From positions 1-33,498 of the forward strand of contig JAIVHI010000012.1 in the NCBI GenBank assembly GCA_020201155.1: DNA of 33,498 nucleotides. Direction: 5' to 3'. Both the position numbers and the translations under genes were made by a program. This document shows positions 8,468-17,090 of the stretch, piece after piece. Source of the stretch: Loktanella sp. (GTDB taxonomy: Bacteria; Pseudomonadota; Alphaproteobacteria; Rhodobacterales; Rhodobacteraceae). How positions within the stretch are numbered: the first letter of the stretch is position 1; the number at the start of each line of letters is the position of its first letter. The notes under the pieces are model-generated. The model did no database searches, had not been told where the DNA came from, and was given only the letters and a program-made list of their open reading frames with translations.

Positions 8468-9844
8468 ATGAAGGTCATCATCTGCGGCGCGGGTCAGGTC
8501 GGTTGGCAGATCGCGCGGCACCTGTCGGGCGAGCAAAACGACGTGACCGTCGTGGACAACAATCCCGAACTTGTGCGCCGCGCGACCGATACGCTGGACG
8601 TGCAGGGGATCAGCGGGTTTGCCAGCTATCCAGATGTGCTTGACCGTGCGGGCGCACGCGACGCGGACATGATCATCGCAGCGACCCATTCGGACGAGGT
8701 CAACATGGTCACCTGTCAGGTGGCCCATTCGGTCTTTGCGATCCAGCGCAAGATCGCGCGTCTGCGGGCCCAAAGCTACATGGACGCGATCTATTCCGAT
8801 CTTTACCGGCGCGATCACCTTCCGATCGACGTGGTCATCAGCCCGGAGCGTGAGGTGGCGGATGCCGCCTTGCAGCGTCTTGCGGCGCCCGCGGCCTTCG
8901 ACGTGGAAAGCTTTCTTGAGGGAAAAGCACAGCTTCTGGGGATCACGATCGACGAAAACTGTCCGGTCATCAATACGCCCCTGCGGCAACTGACCGACCT
9001 TTTCTCGACCCTGAAGGCGATCGTCGTAGGCGTGCGACGATCCGGGCAGTTGTTCGTACCCGCGGCAGGCGACCAGCTTTTCGTCGGGGACGACGCCTAT
9101 ATCTTCACCGATACCCGCGACCTCGACCGGACGCTCGAGATCTTCGGCAAGACCCATAAAAAGCAAGAGCGGATCGTCATCATCGGGGGCGGAAACGTGG
9201 GCCTTGGCGTCGCCCGCGTGCTGGAATCGCGCACCGAACGGTTGCGCGTGAAAGTCATCGAACAGAACCGCACCCGCGCGGAACAGGCGGCGGACGTGCT
9301 GGACAGGACAATCGTGCTGAACGGGGACGGGCTGGATACGGCCATCCTGCAGGAAGCCGGAATCTCCAGCGCCGACGCTGTTCTTGCGGTGACGGACGAC
9401 GACAAGACGAACCTGCTGGCCTCGGTCCGAGCGAAAGAGCTTGGGTGCAAGATGGCGATCACGCTGATCAACGATCCCACGCTGGTGCCACTGATGGGTC
9501 CCTTGGATATCGACGCCTACATCAACCCGCGGTCCACGACCGTCAGTTCGATCCTGCGCCATATCCGCCACGGACGTGTGCGCGGTGTGTATTCGATCGG
9601 GGACGCCGAGGCGGAAATGATCGAAGCGCAGGTGCTGGGCACATCGTCGATCGCCGGCCGGACGATCAAGGAAATCGACTTTCCCGAAGGGACCATCGTG
9701 GGCGGGCTTCTCAAGGGTGGAAAACCCGTCCGGCCAACCGGTGACACCCGCATCGAAGAGGGCGACGTGATCGCCATTTTCGCCATGACCGGCGATGTTC
9801 CGGAGGTAGAGCAACTGCTTCAGGTCACGCTCGAATACTTCTGA
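8468..9844 (+). CDS. trkA: Trk potassium uptake regulatory subunit TrkA
   Basis: A 458-residue cytoplasmic protein built of two RCK units. Each has a Rossmann nucleotide-binding fold: CGAGQVGWQIARHL at residues 6-19 and IGGGNVGLGVARVLE from about 239. Each is followed by a TrkA-C regulatory domain. TrkA binds NAD(H)/ATP and gates the TrkH channel. AGGAG at 8454-8458 is well placed for the ATG at 8468; a nearer ATG at 8463 is followed at once by a stop and is not the start. The stop shares one base with the trkH ATG (TGATG), so the two subunits are translationally coupled. The trkAH pair following ntrYX is a recurring alphaproteobacterial arrangement. Confidence 0.95.
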   Translation: MKVIICGAGQVGWQIARHLSGEQNDVTVVDNNPELVRRATDTLDVQGISGFASYPDVLDRAGARDADMIIAATHSDEVNMVTCQVAHSVFAIQRKIARLRAQSYMDAIYSDLYRRDHLPIDVVISPEREVADAALQRLAAPAAFDVESFLEGKAQLLGITIDENCPVINTPLRQLTDLFSTLKAIVVGVRRSGQLFVPAAGDQLFVGDDAYIFTDTRDLDRTLEIFGKTHKKQERIVIIGGGNVGLGVARVLESRTERLRVKVIEQNRTRAEQAADVLDRTIVLNGDGLDTAILQEAGISSADAVLAVTDDDKTNLLASVRAKELGCKMAITLINDPTLVPLMGPLDIDAYINPRSTTVSSILRHIRHGRVRGVYSIGDAEAEMIEAQVLGTSSIAGRTIKEIDFPEGTIVGGLLKGGKPVRPTGDTRIEEGDVIAIFAMTGDVPEVEQLLQVTLEYF

Positions 9845-11364
9845 TGCTGCACCAGATCGCCCGCCTGCCTTTCTTCGTCCTGCTGATGGCGATCGGTGCA
9901 TCGGCGATGCTGGTGCCGTCTTTTCACGGCTGGGTGCTTGGCGACTTCGTCGCGATGCGCGTGTTCTTCTACGGCTTTCTGCTGTTCAGCTTTCTGACCG
10001 TCATGGTGGGGCTGGCGACTTTGGGCTACGATCCCGCCAGCGTGACGCGCAGCCAGCTTTTCGCATTGTTCGCAGCTTTCGCGGGACTGCCATTGATGCT
10101 GGCCGTGCCATTCTACGAAGCCGCGGGCAACACGACCTTTCTGAACGCCTGGTTCGAAATGGTGTCGTCGCTGACGACCACGGGGGCCACCGTCTACGAC
10201 AACGCCGGACGTTTGACGCCGTCGCTGCATTTGTGGCGCGCAACGGTCGGCTGGCTTGGCGGGCTTTTGATGTGGATCGTCGCGGTTGCGATCTTTGCGC
10301 CCATGAACCTTGGCGGCTTCGAGGTGCAGGCCGAAGGCGGCGTGGGCGGGGCCAGCACGCGGTTCCAGCACATTTCGCGCGCCGCCGATCCATCCGAGCG
10401 CCTGTCGCGTTTCGCGGTCCAGCTTTTCCCGATCTATGCCGGCCTGACGTTCCTGCTGTGGATCGGCCTCGTGATCATGGGAGAGGTGCCCTATGTGGCG
10501 CTGTGTCATGCGATGGCCGTTCTTTCGACCTCTGGCATTTCGCCGATCAACGGGCTTTACTACTCGGTTTCCGGCTTCTGGGGCGAGCTGCTGATCTTCG
10601 CCTTCTTCGTCTTTGCGATCTCGCGGATCACCTTTGCGCCCAAACGCTATGTGTCGCGCCGCAAGACCCTGCGCGACGACCCTGAACTGCAGCTTGCGGT
10701 TGTCTTGATTGTTTGCACGACACTGGCCCTGTTTCTGTTGCACTTCGTGGGATCGTTCGAAGCCGCGACCCAGACGACATGGACCAATGTTTTCGCGTCG
10801 ATCTGGGGCGCGCTTTTCACCGTGACCTCTTTTCTGACGACGACGGGCTTCGAGTCGCACTATTGGGACGGGGCGGCGGAATGGTCCAACCTTCAGACGC
10901 CGGGGCTGTTTTTGTTGGGTCTTGCCCTTATCGGAGGCGGTGTTGCGACGACGGCAGGCGGGGTCAAACTGTTGCGGATTTACGCGCTTTTCCGGCATAG
11001 CGAGCGCGAGTTGGGGCGGCTGCTGCACCCGTCATCGGTTGCGGGGGGCGGACGCGTCGCGCGGCGGATCAGGCGGCAGGGCGCCTATATCAGCTGGATC
11101 TTCTTCATGCTCTTTGCGCTTTCGATTGCGGCTGTGATGCTGCTGCTGTCGCTGACCGGCGTGCAGTTCGAAACCGCCATGGTCATGTCGGTCGCGGCCC
11201 TGTCCACGACCGGCCCACTTGCCCAGCTCGCCACCGAAAATCCGATCAGCTACGCGGGTATTCCCGACGCTGCCAAGATGGTTCTGGCGGCGGCGATGGT
11301 ATTGGGGCGGCTGGAAACGCTGGCAATCATCGCGCTGTTCAATCCGGAAGTGTGGCGACAATGA
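9844..11364 (+). CDS. trkH: Trk potassium channel subunit TrkH
   Basis: A 506-residue, highly hydrophobic integral membrane protein with about ten membrane segments. The four TrkH pore-loop motifs can be recognised: TTTGATV (residues 111-117), STSGISP, TTTGFES and STTGPLA. These line the K+ selectivity filter. The LETLAI motif near the C-terminus is typical of the family. It works with TrkA, whose gene it overlaps by one base, to take up potassium across the inner membrane. A 111-base gap to hfq probably contains the hfq promoter. Confidence 0.95.
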   Translation: MLHQIARLPFFVLLMAIGASAMLVPSFHGWVLGDFVAMRVFFYGFLLFSFLTVMVGLATLGYDPASVTRSQLFALFAAFAGLPLMLAVPFYEAAGNTTFLNAWFEMVSSLTTTGATVYDNAGRLTPSLHLWRATVGWLGGLLMWIVAVAIFAPMNLGGFEVQAEGGVGGASTRFQHISRAADPSERLSRFAVQLFPIYAGLTFLLWIGLVIMGEVPYVALCHAMAVLSTSGISPINGLYYSVSGFWGELLIFAFFVFAISRITFAPKRYVSRRKTLRDDPELQLAVVLIVCTTLALFLLHFVGSFEAATQTTWTNVFASIWGALFTVTSFLTTTGFESHYWDGAAEWSNLQTPGLFLLGLALIGGGVATTAGGVKLLRIYALFRHSERELGRLLHPSSVAGGGRVARRIRRQGAYISWIFFMLFALSIAAVMLLLSLTGVQFETAMVMSVAALSTTGPLAQLATENPISYAGIPDAAKMVLAAAMVLGRLETLAIIALFNPEVWRQ

Positions 11365-11475
11365 CACCCTCTTAAAAGGGGGCTGGAAACCCACTCGGCG
11401 CTTCGACATACTGCGAACGAATTTGGGGGGCCGGTCCTGGCCAATGAACAATAAGAAACGCCAAAGGGGATCGCC

Positions 11476-11709
11476 ATGGCATCCGACAAAGCCAATCTTC
11501 AAGACGCCTTTCTCAACCATGTCCGCAAGGCCAAGGTGCCGGTTACGATCTTTCTCGTGAACGGTGTCAAACTGCAGGGCGTCATCACGTGGTTCGACAG
11601 TTTCTGCGTTCTTCTGCGCCGCGACGGTCAAAGCCAGCTTGTCTACAAGTCGGCGATTTCGACCATCATGCCAAGCCAGCCCATCAGCCTGTACGAAGGC
11701 GAGGAATAA
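11476..11709 (+). CDS. hfq: RNA chaperone Hfq
   Basis: A 77-residue Hfq. The Sm1 segment ([21 protein letters not shown]) and the Sm2 segment ([10 protein letters not shown]) are clear. The N-terminal [18 protein letters not shown] is typical of alphaproteobacterial Hfq, where Sm2 reads YKSAIST in place of the enterobacterial YKHAIST. The short acidic tail (YEGEE) is normal for this class. Hfq is a hexameric RNA-binding protein that pairs small RNAs with mRNAs, and in this group it also affects nitrogen regulators. The ribosome-binding site AAAGGGGA lies just upstream of the ATG. hflX follows with no gap. Confidence 0.97.
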   Translation: MASDKANLQDAFLNHVRKAKVPVTIFLVNGVKLQGVITWFDSFCVLLRRDGQSQLVYKSAISTIMPSQPISLYEGEE

Positions 11710-13002
11710 TTGCTTGAACACGACAAGCCCGTAACCCGGGCTTGGGTGCTGCACCCGGACATCAAATCAGACCAGAACCGTCGCGATGCGACGCAAGGGC
11801 TGGCCGAAGGCGTGGCCCTTGCCGCGGCCTTGCCCGATCTGGAAGTGGTCGGATCGGAAGTCGTGCGACTGCCGCGGCTGCACCCCGGCATGCTGTTCGG
11901 GTCCGGCAAGATCGAAGAGCTGAAGCAGCGGATGCAGGCCAGTGAGGTCGAACTTGTCCTGATCGATGGCCCAGTGAGCCCTGTGCAGCAGCGCAATCTG
12001 GAAAAGGCGTGGAAGGTCAAGATTCTCGACCGGACCGGCCTGATCCTCGAAATCTTCAGCGACCGCGCGCGCACATCAGAAGGTGTTTTGCAGGTCGAAA
12101 TGGCGGCTTTGTCCTATCAGCGGACACGGCTCGTGCGGGCCTGGACCCACCTTGAGCGCCAGCGCGGTGGTCTTGGGTTCGTCGGCGGCCCCGGCGAGAC
12201 GCAGATCGAAGCGGACCGGCGCGCGATCGACGAACAGTTGAACCGGCTGCGCAAACAGCTCGACAAGGTGGCCAAGACCCGCGAGTTGCACCGCTCCAGC
12301 AGGGCCAAGGTGCCGTTTCCGATCGTGGCGCTGGTTGGATACACCAACGCCGGCAAATCGACGCTGTTCAACCGCCTGACGGGGGCCGAGGTCTTCGCCA
12401 AGGACATGCTGTTCGCCACGCTCGATCCCACCATGCGGCGGATCGAGATCGAACAGGGCGACGAGGTGATCCTGTCCGATACCGTGGGTTTCATCAGCGA
12501 CCTGCCGACGGAACTGGTCGCCGCCTTCCGCGCCACGCTGGAAGAGGTGCTGGATGCCGATCTGATCGTGCATGTGCGCGATATCAGCCATCCGCAGACC
12601 GAAGAGCAGGCGGACGACGTTCATGCGATCCTGCAAGCGCTGGGTGTGGCTGACGAAGCGCCGATGATCGAGGTTTGGAACAAGATCGACCTGCTGGACG
12701 ACGATGCACGCAGCGGTTTGACCGCGCAGGCCGAGCGGGCCGAGGCTGTCTTTGCCGTCTCTGCCATCACCGGCGAAGGCGTGCCCGAATTGATGCAGGC
12801 GGTCGCACGGACGGTGCGGGAAGCCACGTTCGACGAGGTGCTGACGCTTGGCTTCGCCGAAGGGCGCGCACGCGCCTGGTTGTTCGAAACCGGCGTTGTG
12901 ACCGATGAACGGGCAACGGAAAATGGCAATGAGCTGCAATTGACATGGAGTGCGCGTCAGAAAGCCCAGTTCGAAAAGCTTCGGAATGGCGCCGACGACT
13001 AG
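11710..13002 (+). CDS. hflX: Ribosome-associated GTPase HflX
   Basis: A 430-residue GTPase. The N-terminal HflX domain includes HPGMLFGSGKIEEL and the LIDGPVSPVQQRNLE segment, then a coiled linker with GGPGETQIEADRR. The G domain has G1 GYTNAGKST at residues 210-218, G3 DTVGFI, and G4 NKID. HflX binds the 50S subunit and rescues stalled ribosomes under stress. The best start is TTG at 11710, directly after the hfq TAA, with GAGGAA at the end of hfq acting as ribosome-binding site. Start-codon choice is less certain than the gene itself. It converges on the diguanylate cyclase gene with only 3 bases between them and no visible terminator. Confidence 0.94.
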   Translation: MLEHDKPVTRAWVLHPDIKSDQNRRDATQGLAEGVALAAALPDLEVVGSEVVRLPRLHPGMLFGSGKIEELKQRMQASEVELVLIDGPVSPVQQRNLEKAWKVKILDRTGLILEIFSDRARTSEGVLQVEMAALSYQRTRLVRAWTHLERQRGGLGFVGGPGETQIEADRRAIDEQLNRLRKQLDKVAKTRELHRSSRAKVPFPIVALVGYTNAGKSTLFNRLTGAEVFAKDMLFATLDPTMRRIEIEQGDEVILSDTVGFISDLPTELVAAFRATLEEVLDADLIVHVRDISHPQTEEQADDVHAILQALGVADEAPMIEVWNKIDLLDDDARSGLTAQAERAEAVFAVSAITGEGVPELMQAVARTVREATFDEVLTLGFAEGRARAWLFETGVVTDERATENGNELQLTWSARQKAQFEKLRNGADD

Positions 13003-13005
13003 GAA

Positions 13006-13800
13006 CTAGCCCGCGCGGCGTCGCGGCGGAACGGGATCGGTCGGGACAAGCGTCTCAAAATGGTGTTCCCAATGCATCATGCGCGCGCGACCCGCGCTTT
13101 TTGCAAGGTAAAGCGCCTCGTCAGCCCTGTGCATGAAGGCCGAGACCCGTTCCCCGGATCGGCTTTGAGCGGCCCCGATGGACAGGGTGATCGTCAGGTT
13201 TTCAGGGCCTTCATCGACGCCAAGCACAATCGGCTTCAACAGCCTGCCTGCAATGATGTCCACTTCGCGTTCGGTGGACCTGCCAAGGAACATCGCGAAC
13301 TCCTCGCCTCCGATGCGTCCAAGATTGTCCTTGCCGCGGCAGCTTGAATTCAACTGTTCTGCAATCGTCTTGAGTGCGGCATCGCCAGCGGCATGGCCGT
13401 AGGTGTCGTTGATGGTCTTGAAGTGATCGGCATCGATGATCAGCAGATATCCGCCCTCGCCAGAACCAAGCCGGTCGCGCAGGGTTTCCAGAAAGAAGCG
13501 TCGGTTCGGCAACCCCGTCAGCGCGTCGGTTCGGGCCTGTTCCCGCAGTGCGGTGCGCAGTTGCTCCATCTTGCTGAATACAAAGAGCGAGGCCGCCACG
13601 AAAGGGCCACCCGACGCCAGGGTGACGACCAGCCGCGCCCAGTGAGCCATATGCAATTGTCCGGCCAGCCCGAATTCCATGCCAAGCGAAATCAGATGGA
13701 TGGTCGCCATGTAGGCCGCGAATTTGATGAACCCGTCCACGCTGCTTTTCGGCGCCAGGAATCTGCTTAGGCGCAGCAAGTAGGGGGAACGCTGGGTCAT
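13006..13800 (-). CDS. Membrane diguanylate cyclase (GGDEF domain)
   Basis: A 264-residue protein with two membrane segments (about 23-43 and 57-77) followed by a GGDEF domain beginning near residue 80. The active-site motif is GGEEF (164-168). The upstream TDALTGLPNRR and DADHFKTINDTYGH motifs are intact, so it should make cyclic di-GMP from two GTP. An RxxD motif (RGKD, 155-158) sits five residues before GGEEF, matching the product-inhibition I-site. There is no large periplasmic sensor domain; the short hydrophobic N-terminus may anchor or sense membrane state. The ATG at 13800 has no strong ribosome-binding site. Target behaviour (motility versus attachment) is inferred only from the family. 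Confidence 0.92.
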   Translation of the reverse strand: MTQRSPYLLRLSRFLAPKSSVDGFIKFAAYMATIHLISLGMEFGLAGQLHMAHWARLVVTLASGGPFVAASLFVFSKMEQLRTALREQARTDALTGLPNRRFFLETLRDRLGSGEGGYLLIIDADHFKTINDTYGHAAGDAALKTIAEQLNSSCRGKDNLGRIGGEEFAMFLGRSTEREVDIIAGRLLKPIVLGVDEGPENLTITLSIGAAQSRSGERVSAFMHRADEALYLAKSAGRARMMHWEHHFETLVPTDPVPPRRRAG

Positions 13801-13849
13801 TGGCGGGAAAAGTAGGTCGGCGACGTTAAAGGAAGGTTAAATACCGGGC

Positions 13850-16153
13850 TCATCTACTGGCTGTTTCCGGCGTCAGAACAATCGTGCCCAACTGCGCTGC
13901 GCGGGCCAGAGCCGGATCGAGAGACATGGGAATGTATTCGCCCCGTCGCCATAGTTCGCCCAGATCTTCGTAGTGTCGTGACAGCGGGTGCCCCGATTGG
14001 CCCGTTGCGGTGATGAAGACGCTGCTGTCGGGGTCGGCAAAATCGTAGACCCCACGGTAGCCTGCCGCATGGACGTTCTGGAACGGGTTGCGCCCCACGC
14101 CGCTGGTGCGTCCGCGTTCCAGCGTATTGTCGCCGCCGCTGGTGCTTTGGCGGATGTTCACGAACCAATTCAGCACCGGCACCTCGCCCAGGACCTGATG
14201 GTCGTGCGTCGCCTGATGCGCATCCCCCCAGCGCAGGCTTGCAATGGTGGTTCCATAGGTCTCGTTGATCCAGATCAGCGCGTCGTCCAAGGCCTGACGG
14301 CTGATGTCCGTGCAGGTTTCGACCTGCGCCGATTGCAGCACGTCGCACCAGGCCGATGCGCCGTCCACGTCACGGAAGACCCGTTCGATGAACACCGGAT
14401 CGGGGTGGGTGAACTCGGCGGTCAGGGGGCCGAGTTCGTCGCGGGTCAGCCTGTCCTGCAATGCCCGCAGCCACGCCGCGTAGATCAGCGGCTCTGGCAG
14501 GTGTTCGTTCATCTCGCCATTCCACGCGGCCAGAAGCTCCAGCGCCTGTTGACGGCGGCGTTCGGGCGTGTCGTCGGGTGACGGGTCGCCAGTGTACCAA
14601 AGGTCGGCACCGATCAGAGGCAAAAGCGCGCGGGCCGTGAAGCTGACCGTGTCAAGCTGCGCCTCGACGAAACTGCCCAACGTATGCACTTCGCGCGCTT
14701 GCATGAGCCCGCGCCAGCGGTTGATGCGCTGCGTGTCGCCCCAGGTGAAGCTGACATGCTCGGGAAACGGGCGGTCGATCATCTTGTTGTTGGTATTGCC
14801 GAGGATGCCGCCTTCAGGCTCCAGAAACTCCGGGTTGGTGTCGTAGGGCAGGATCCCTTGCCAGCGGTTCTCGACCCGCCATCCGGGCGCGGGCAGACGC
14901 CCCTGGCTTTGGTGGTCGGGATCGCGCGCCGGCATGGCGCCGATGGTCTTCATCGCGATACGGTTGCGGTCTGCGAGGATCAGGTTCTGGCTGGGGGCAA
15001 TGAATCCTTCGCCCGCGGCGATGCCGTCCTCGATGGTCCGGGCGCGCATCAGCGCCATGGCGGAAGACAGCGACGTGTCCTCTCGGCTCAGGGCGGTCCA
15101 GCCAAGTGTCGCCACATGACCTTCGGGCAGCACGTGGCGCAGATCGAACATGTCCCGCGACAGGACGGGGCCATTCTCGCTCCAGCGCAGCTTGATCGTC
15201 TCGGAGCCGCTGTCCTTGACGGTGATGATGCTGTCGCGTGACCGGAAAGTCGCCCAGCCGTCCGGCGTGCGGTACTGCGTCGAATCCTCGGGGTTCAGTT
15301 CTTCCAGAAAAATGTCCTGATCGTCGAGGTTGCTTGACGTGATACCCCATCCCAGATCGACGCTGCGCCCGGTCAGGATCACCGGCACCCCCGGGATCGT
15401 GCCGCCGATGACGCCACCGGTATCGGTCGGCGCATCGGGAAAAAGTGCTGCAAACTCGGGCAGGGCGGCCACACCGGTGCCCGGATCTTCGGGCAGGATG
15501 TCATGTAGCCGCTCATCGGGGATGGCGGGTTCGGATCCGATGCGCAGCGACACGCGGGCGCGCAGCACTTCCTGCTCGACATGGCTGGTCAATTGCAGCG
15601 CCATGACCTTGAGGATGGCAAGGCTGTCTGCAGGCTGCCACGGCGCGATGGATTGGTTGAAAAGCCACATCTCCGGCGCGCCACGTCCGCGCGCGCCTTC
15701 GTTCACCTTGCCAAGCCAAGCGTTCACCCCGGCTGAATAGGCATCAAGGGCCGCCTTGGTCGCATCGTCCTGCGCCGCCACCGAGGCGATGGCCGTGTTG
15801 TAAAGGTCAAGCCGGCGCAGCAGCCGGTCGGTGGGCAGCGTGCGCGGCCCGAACAGCTCTGACAGGCGGCCCTGCGCGGTGCGGCGCAGCATGGTCATCT
15901 GCCACATGCGGTCCTGCGCATGGGCATAGCCCAGCCCGAAGAACACGTCTTCGTCCGTGTCTCCGAAGATATGCGGCACCGCTGCATTGTCGCGGACGAT
16001 TTCCACCGGGGCCGAAAGACCGGCCACCGTCTCGTCCGCATCGTAGTCCACGAGCGACCGCGAGGCAAAATAGTAGGAAAGGGCGAAGGCCGCGACGATC
16101 AGCACGAAAAGGGCCGAGGCGATACGAAGCAACCAACGAAAAACAAGCGCCAT
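13850..16153 (-). CDS. Penicillin acylase family protein lacking its catalytic nucleophile (internal in-frame deletion)
   Basis: A 767-residue protein of the penicillin/acyl-homoserine-lactone acylase family, with an N-terminal membrane anchor (about residues 8-30). It has the alpha-chain marks VPHIFGDTDEDVFFGLGYAHAQ and LDAYSAGVN, then beta-chain marks such as DLGWGITSSNLDDQDIF and GGDNTLERGRTSGVGRN near the end. These Ntn hydrolases self-cleave before a Ser in a Gly-Ser-Asn-x-Trp motif. Here EFAALFPDAPTD runs straight into TGGVIGGTIPGVPVIL (residues about 233-260, near base 15420). The nucleophile motif and the following LLANDPHLG segment, roughly 50-60 residues, are absent. The frame stays open, but it should be unable to self-process or catalyse. 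It could be a decaying gene, a non-enzymatic derivative, or an assembly error. Confidence 0.85.
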   Translation of the reverse strand: MALVFRWLLRIASALFVLIVAAFALSYYFASRSLVDYDADETVAGLSAPVEIVRDNAAVPHIFGDTDEDVFFGLGYAHAQDRMWQMTMLRRTAQGRLSELFGPRTLPTDRLLRRLDLYNTAIASVAAQDDATKAALDAYSAGVNAWLGKVNEGARGRGAPEMWLFNQSIAPWQPADSLAILKVMALQLTSHVEQEVLRARVSLRIGSEPAIPDERLHDILPEDPGTGVAALPEFAALFPDAPTDTGGVIGGTIPGVPVILTGRSVDLGWGITSSNLDDQDIFLEELNPEDSTQYRTPDGWATFRSRDSIITVKDSGSETIKLRWSENGPVLSRDMFDLRHVLPEGHVATLGWTALSREDTSLSSAMALMRARTIEDGIAAGEGFIAPSQNLILADRNRIAMKTIGAMPARDPDHQSQGRLPAPGWRVENRWQGILPYDTNPEFLEPEGGILGNTNNKMIDRPFPEHVSFTWGDTQRINRWRGLMQAREVHTLGSFVEAQLDTVSFTARALLPLIGADLWYTGDPSPDDTPERRRQQALELLAAWNGEMNEHLPEPLIYAAWLRALQDRLTRDELGPLTAEFTHPDPVFIERVFRDVDGASAWCDVLQSAQVETCTDISRQALDDALIWINETYGTTIASLRWGDAHQATHDHQVLGEVPVLNWFVNIRQSTSGGDNTLERGRTSGVGRNPFQNVHAAGYRGVYDFADPDSSVFITATGQSGHPLSRHYEDLGELWRRGEYIPMSLDPALARAAQLGTIVLTPETASR

Positions 16154-16220
16154 GACGGGACCTTTGGGATTTCCGGTTGGTCCTCTTTAGCGAATGGCGC
16201 AGGGTGTTCAAAGGGGCACG

Positions 16221-16232
16221 GGTCAATTGACC
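16221..16232. promoter_or_regulatory. 12-base palindrome in the acylase / TolB-like divergent promoter region
   Basis: GGTCAATTGACC is a perfect 12-base palindrome in the 101-base gap between the leftward acylase gene and the rightward TolB-like gene, 23 bases before the latter's ATG. Its position would suit a repressor operator, but no regulator is identified and chance cannot be excluded. Confidence 0.35.
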
Positions 16233-16254
16233 GTCACGACATCAAGAGGACGAT

Positions 16255-17088
16255 ATGGGCAGCACAGTGGTCTTGCACGCAATCGAAACAGGCGCAGAAG
16301 AGGTCGCGTTTTATACCGATGACCTGATCGAGGCGCCGAACTGGTCGCCCTGCGGCAAATTCCTCGTGATAAATGGCGGCGGGCGGCTTTTTCGGCTGGA
16401 TCTGGCCCGACCGGACCGCTTGCATCCCATTGCCACCGCAGGGCTCAACGCGCTGAACAACGATCACGGCATATCGCCTGACGGCAGTCGGCTGGTGGTC
16501 AGCGACAGCCCGGGGCGCGGCACCTCGATCATCTACACGCTGCCCATTGACGGCGGCGAACCACAGCGCATCACGCCCAACACACCGTCATGGTGGCACG
16601 GATGGTCCCCCGACGGGGCCACGCTGGCCTATACGGCGCGACGGGGCGACACGTTCAATATCTTCACGATTCCTGTCGCAGGCGGGAACGAAACGCAGGT
16701 GACCTTTGGCGGCGGGCACAAGGACGGCCCGGACTATTCCCCCGACGGTGCGTGGATCTGGTACAATTCGGCCCATCACGGCGAAACACCGGACCTGTTT
16801 CGCGTCCCCGCCGCGGGGGGCACGCCAGAGCGCATGACGGCGGACGACCGGGTGAACTGGTTCCCGCATCCATCCCCCGATGGCCGACACGTCGTCTATC
16901 TGTCCTACGGCCCCGACGTAGAGGGGCACCCTGCCGACAAGCCCGTCGAATTGCGGTGCATCGCGCCTGACGGGTCCGGCAAACGCACGCTGGCGGCCTT
17001 CAATGGCGGGCAGGGCACCATCAACGTGCCCAGCTGGTCGCCCGACAGTGCCCGCTTTGCCTACGTCCGCTACGATCCGCCGTCGTAG
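16255..17088 (+). CDS. TolB-like beta-propeller protein (WD40-like PD40 repeats)
   Basis: A 277-residue protein made of about six repeats around the core pattern (W/G/Y)-SPDG or a variant: NWSPCGKFLVING, GISPDGSRLVVSD, GWSPDGATLAYTA, DYSPDGAWIWYN, HPSPDGRHVVYLS and SWSPDSARFAYV. This is the PD40/TolB propeller pattern. There is no signal peptide or N-terminal TolB domain, so it is probably cytoplasmic, unlike TolB itself. Such proteins are often annotated as biopolymer transporter TolB-like, but their function is unknown. AGAGGA gives a good ribosome-binding site for the ATG at 16255. It is transcribed away from the acylase and converges on livM with a 2-base gap. Confidence 0.82.
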   Translation: MGSTVVLHAIETGAEEVAFYTDDLIEAPNWSPCGKFLVINGGGRLFRLDLARPDRLHPIATAGLNALNNDHGISPDGSRLVVSDSPGRGTSIIYTLPIDGGEPQRITPNTPSWWHGWSPDGATLAYTARRGDTFNIFTIPVAGGNETQVTFGGGHKDGPDYSPDGAWIWYNSAHHGETPDLFRVPAAGGTPERMTADDRVNWFPHPSPDGRHVVYLSYGPDVEGHPADKPVELRCIAPDGSGKRTLAAFNGGQGTINVPSWSPDSARFAYVRYDPPS

Positions 17089-17090
17089 GG

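Noticed and set aside
8447-9901. A 484-codon minus-strand open frame opposite trkA
   Set aside because: Shadow of a well-supported trkA with matching ribosome-binding site and domains; no family recognisable in the antisense product.
11365-11475. Small RNA or terminator in the trkH-hfq gap
   Set aside because: Only weak stems (CCCT/AGGG and GGCC-type) are seen, without a T-run; the region is better viewed as an hfq promoter/leader.
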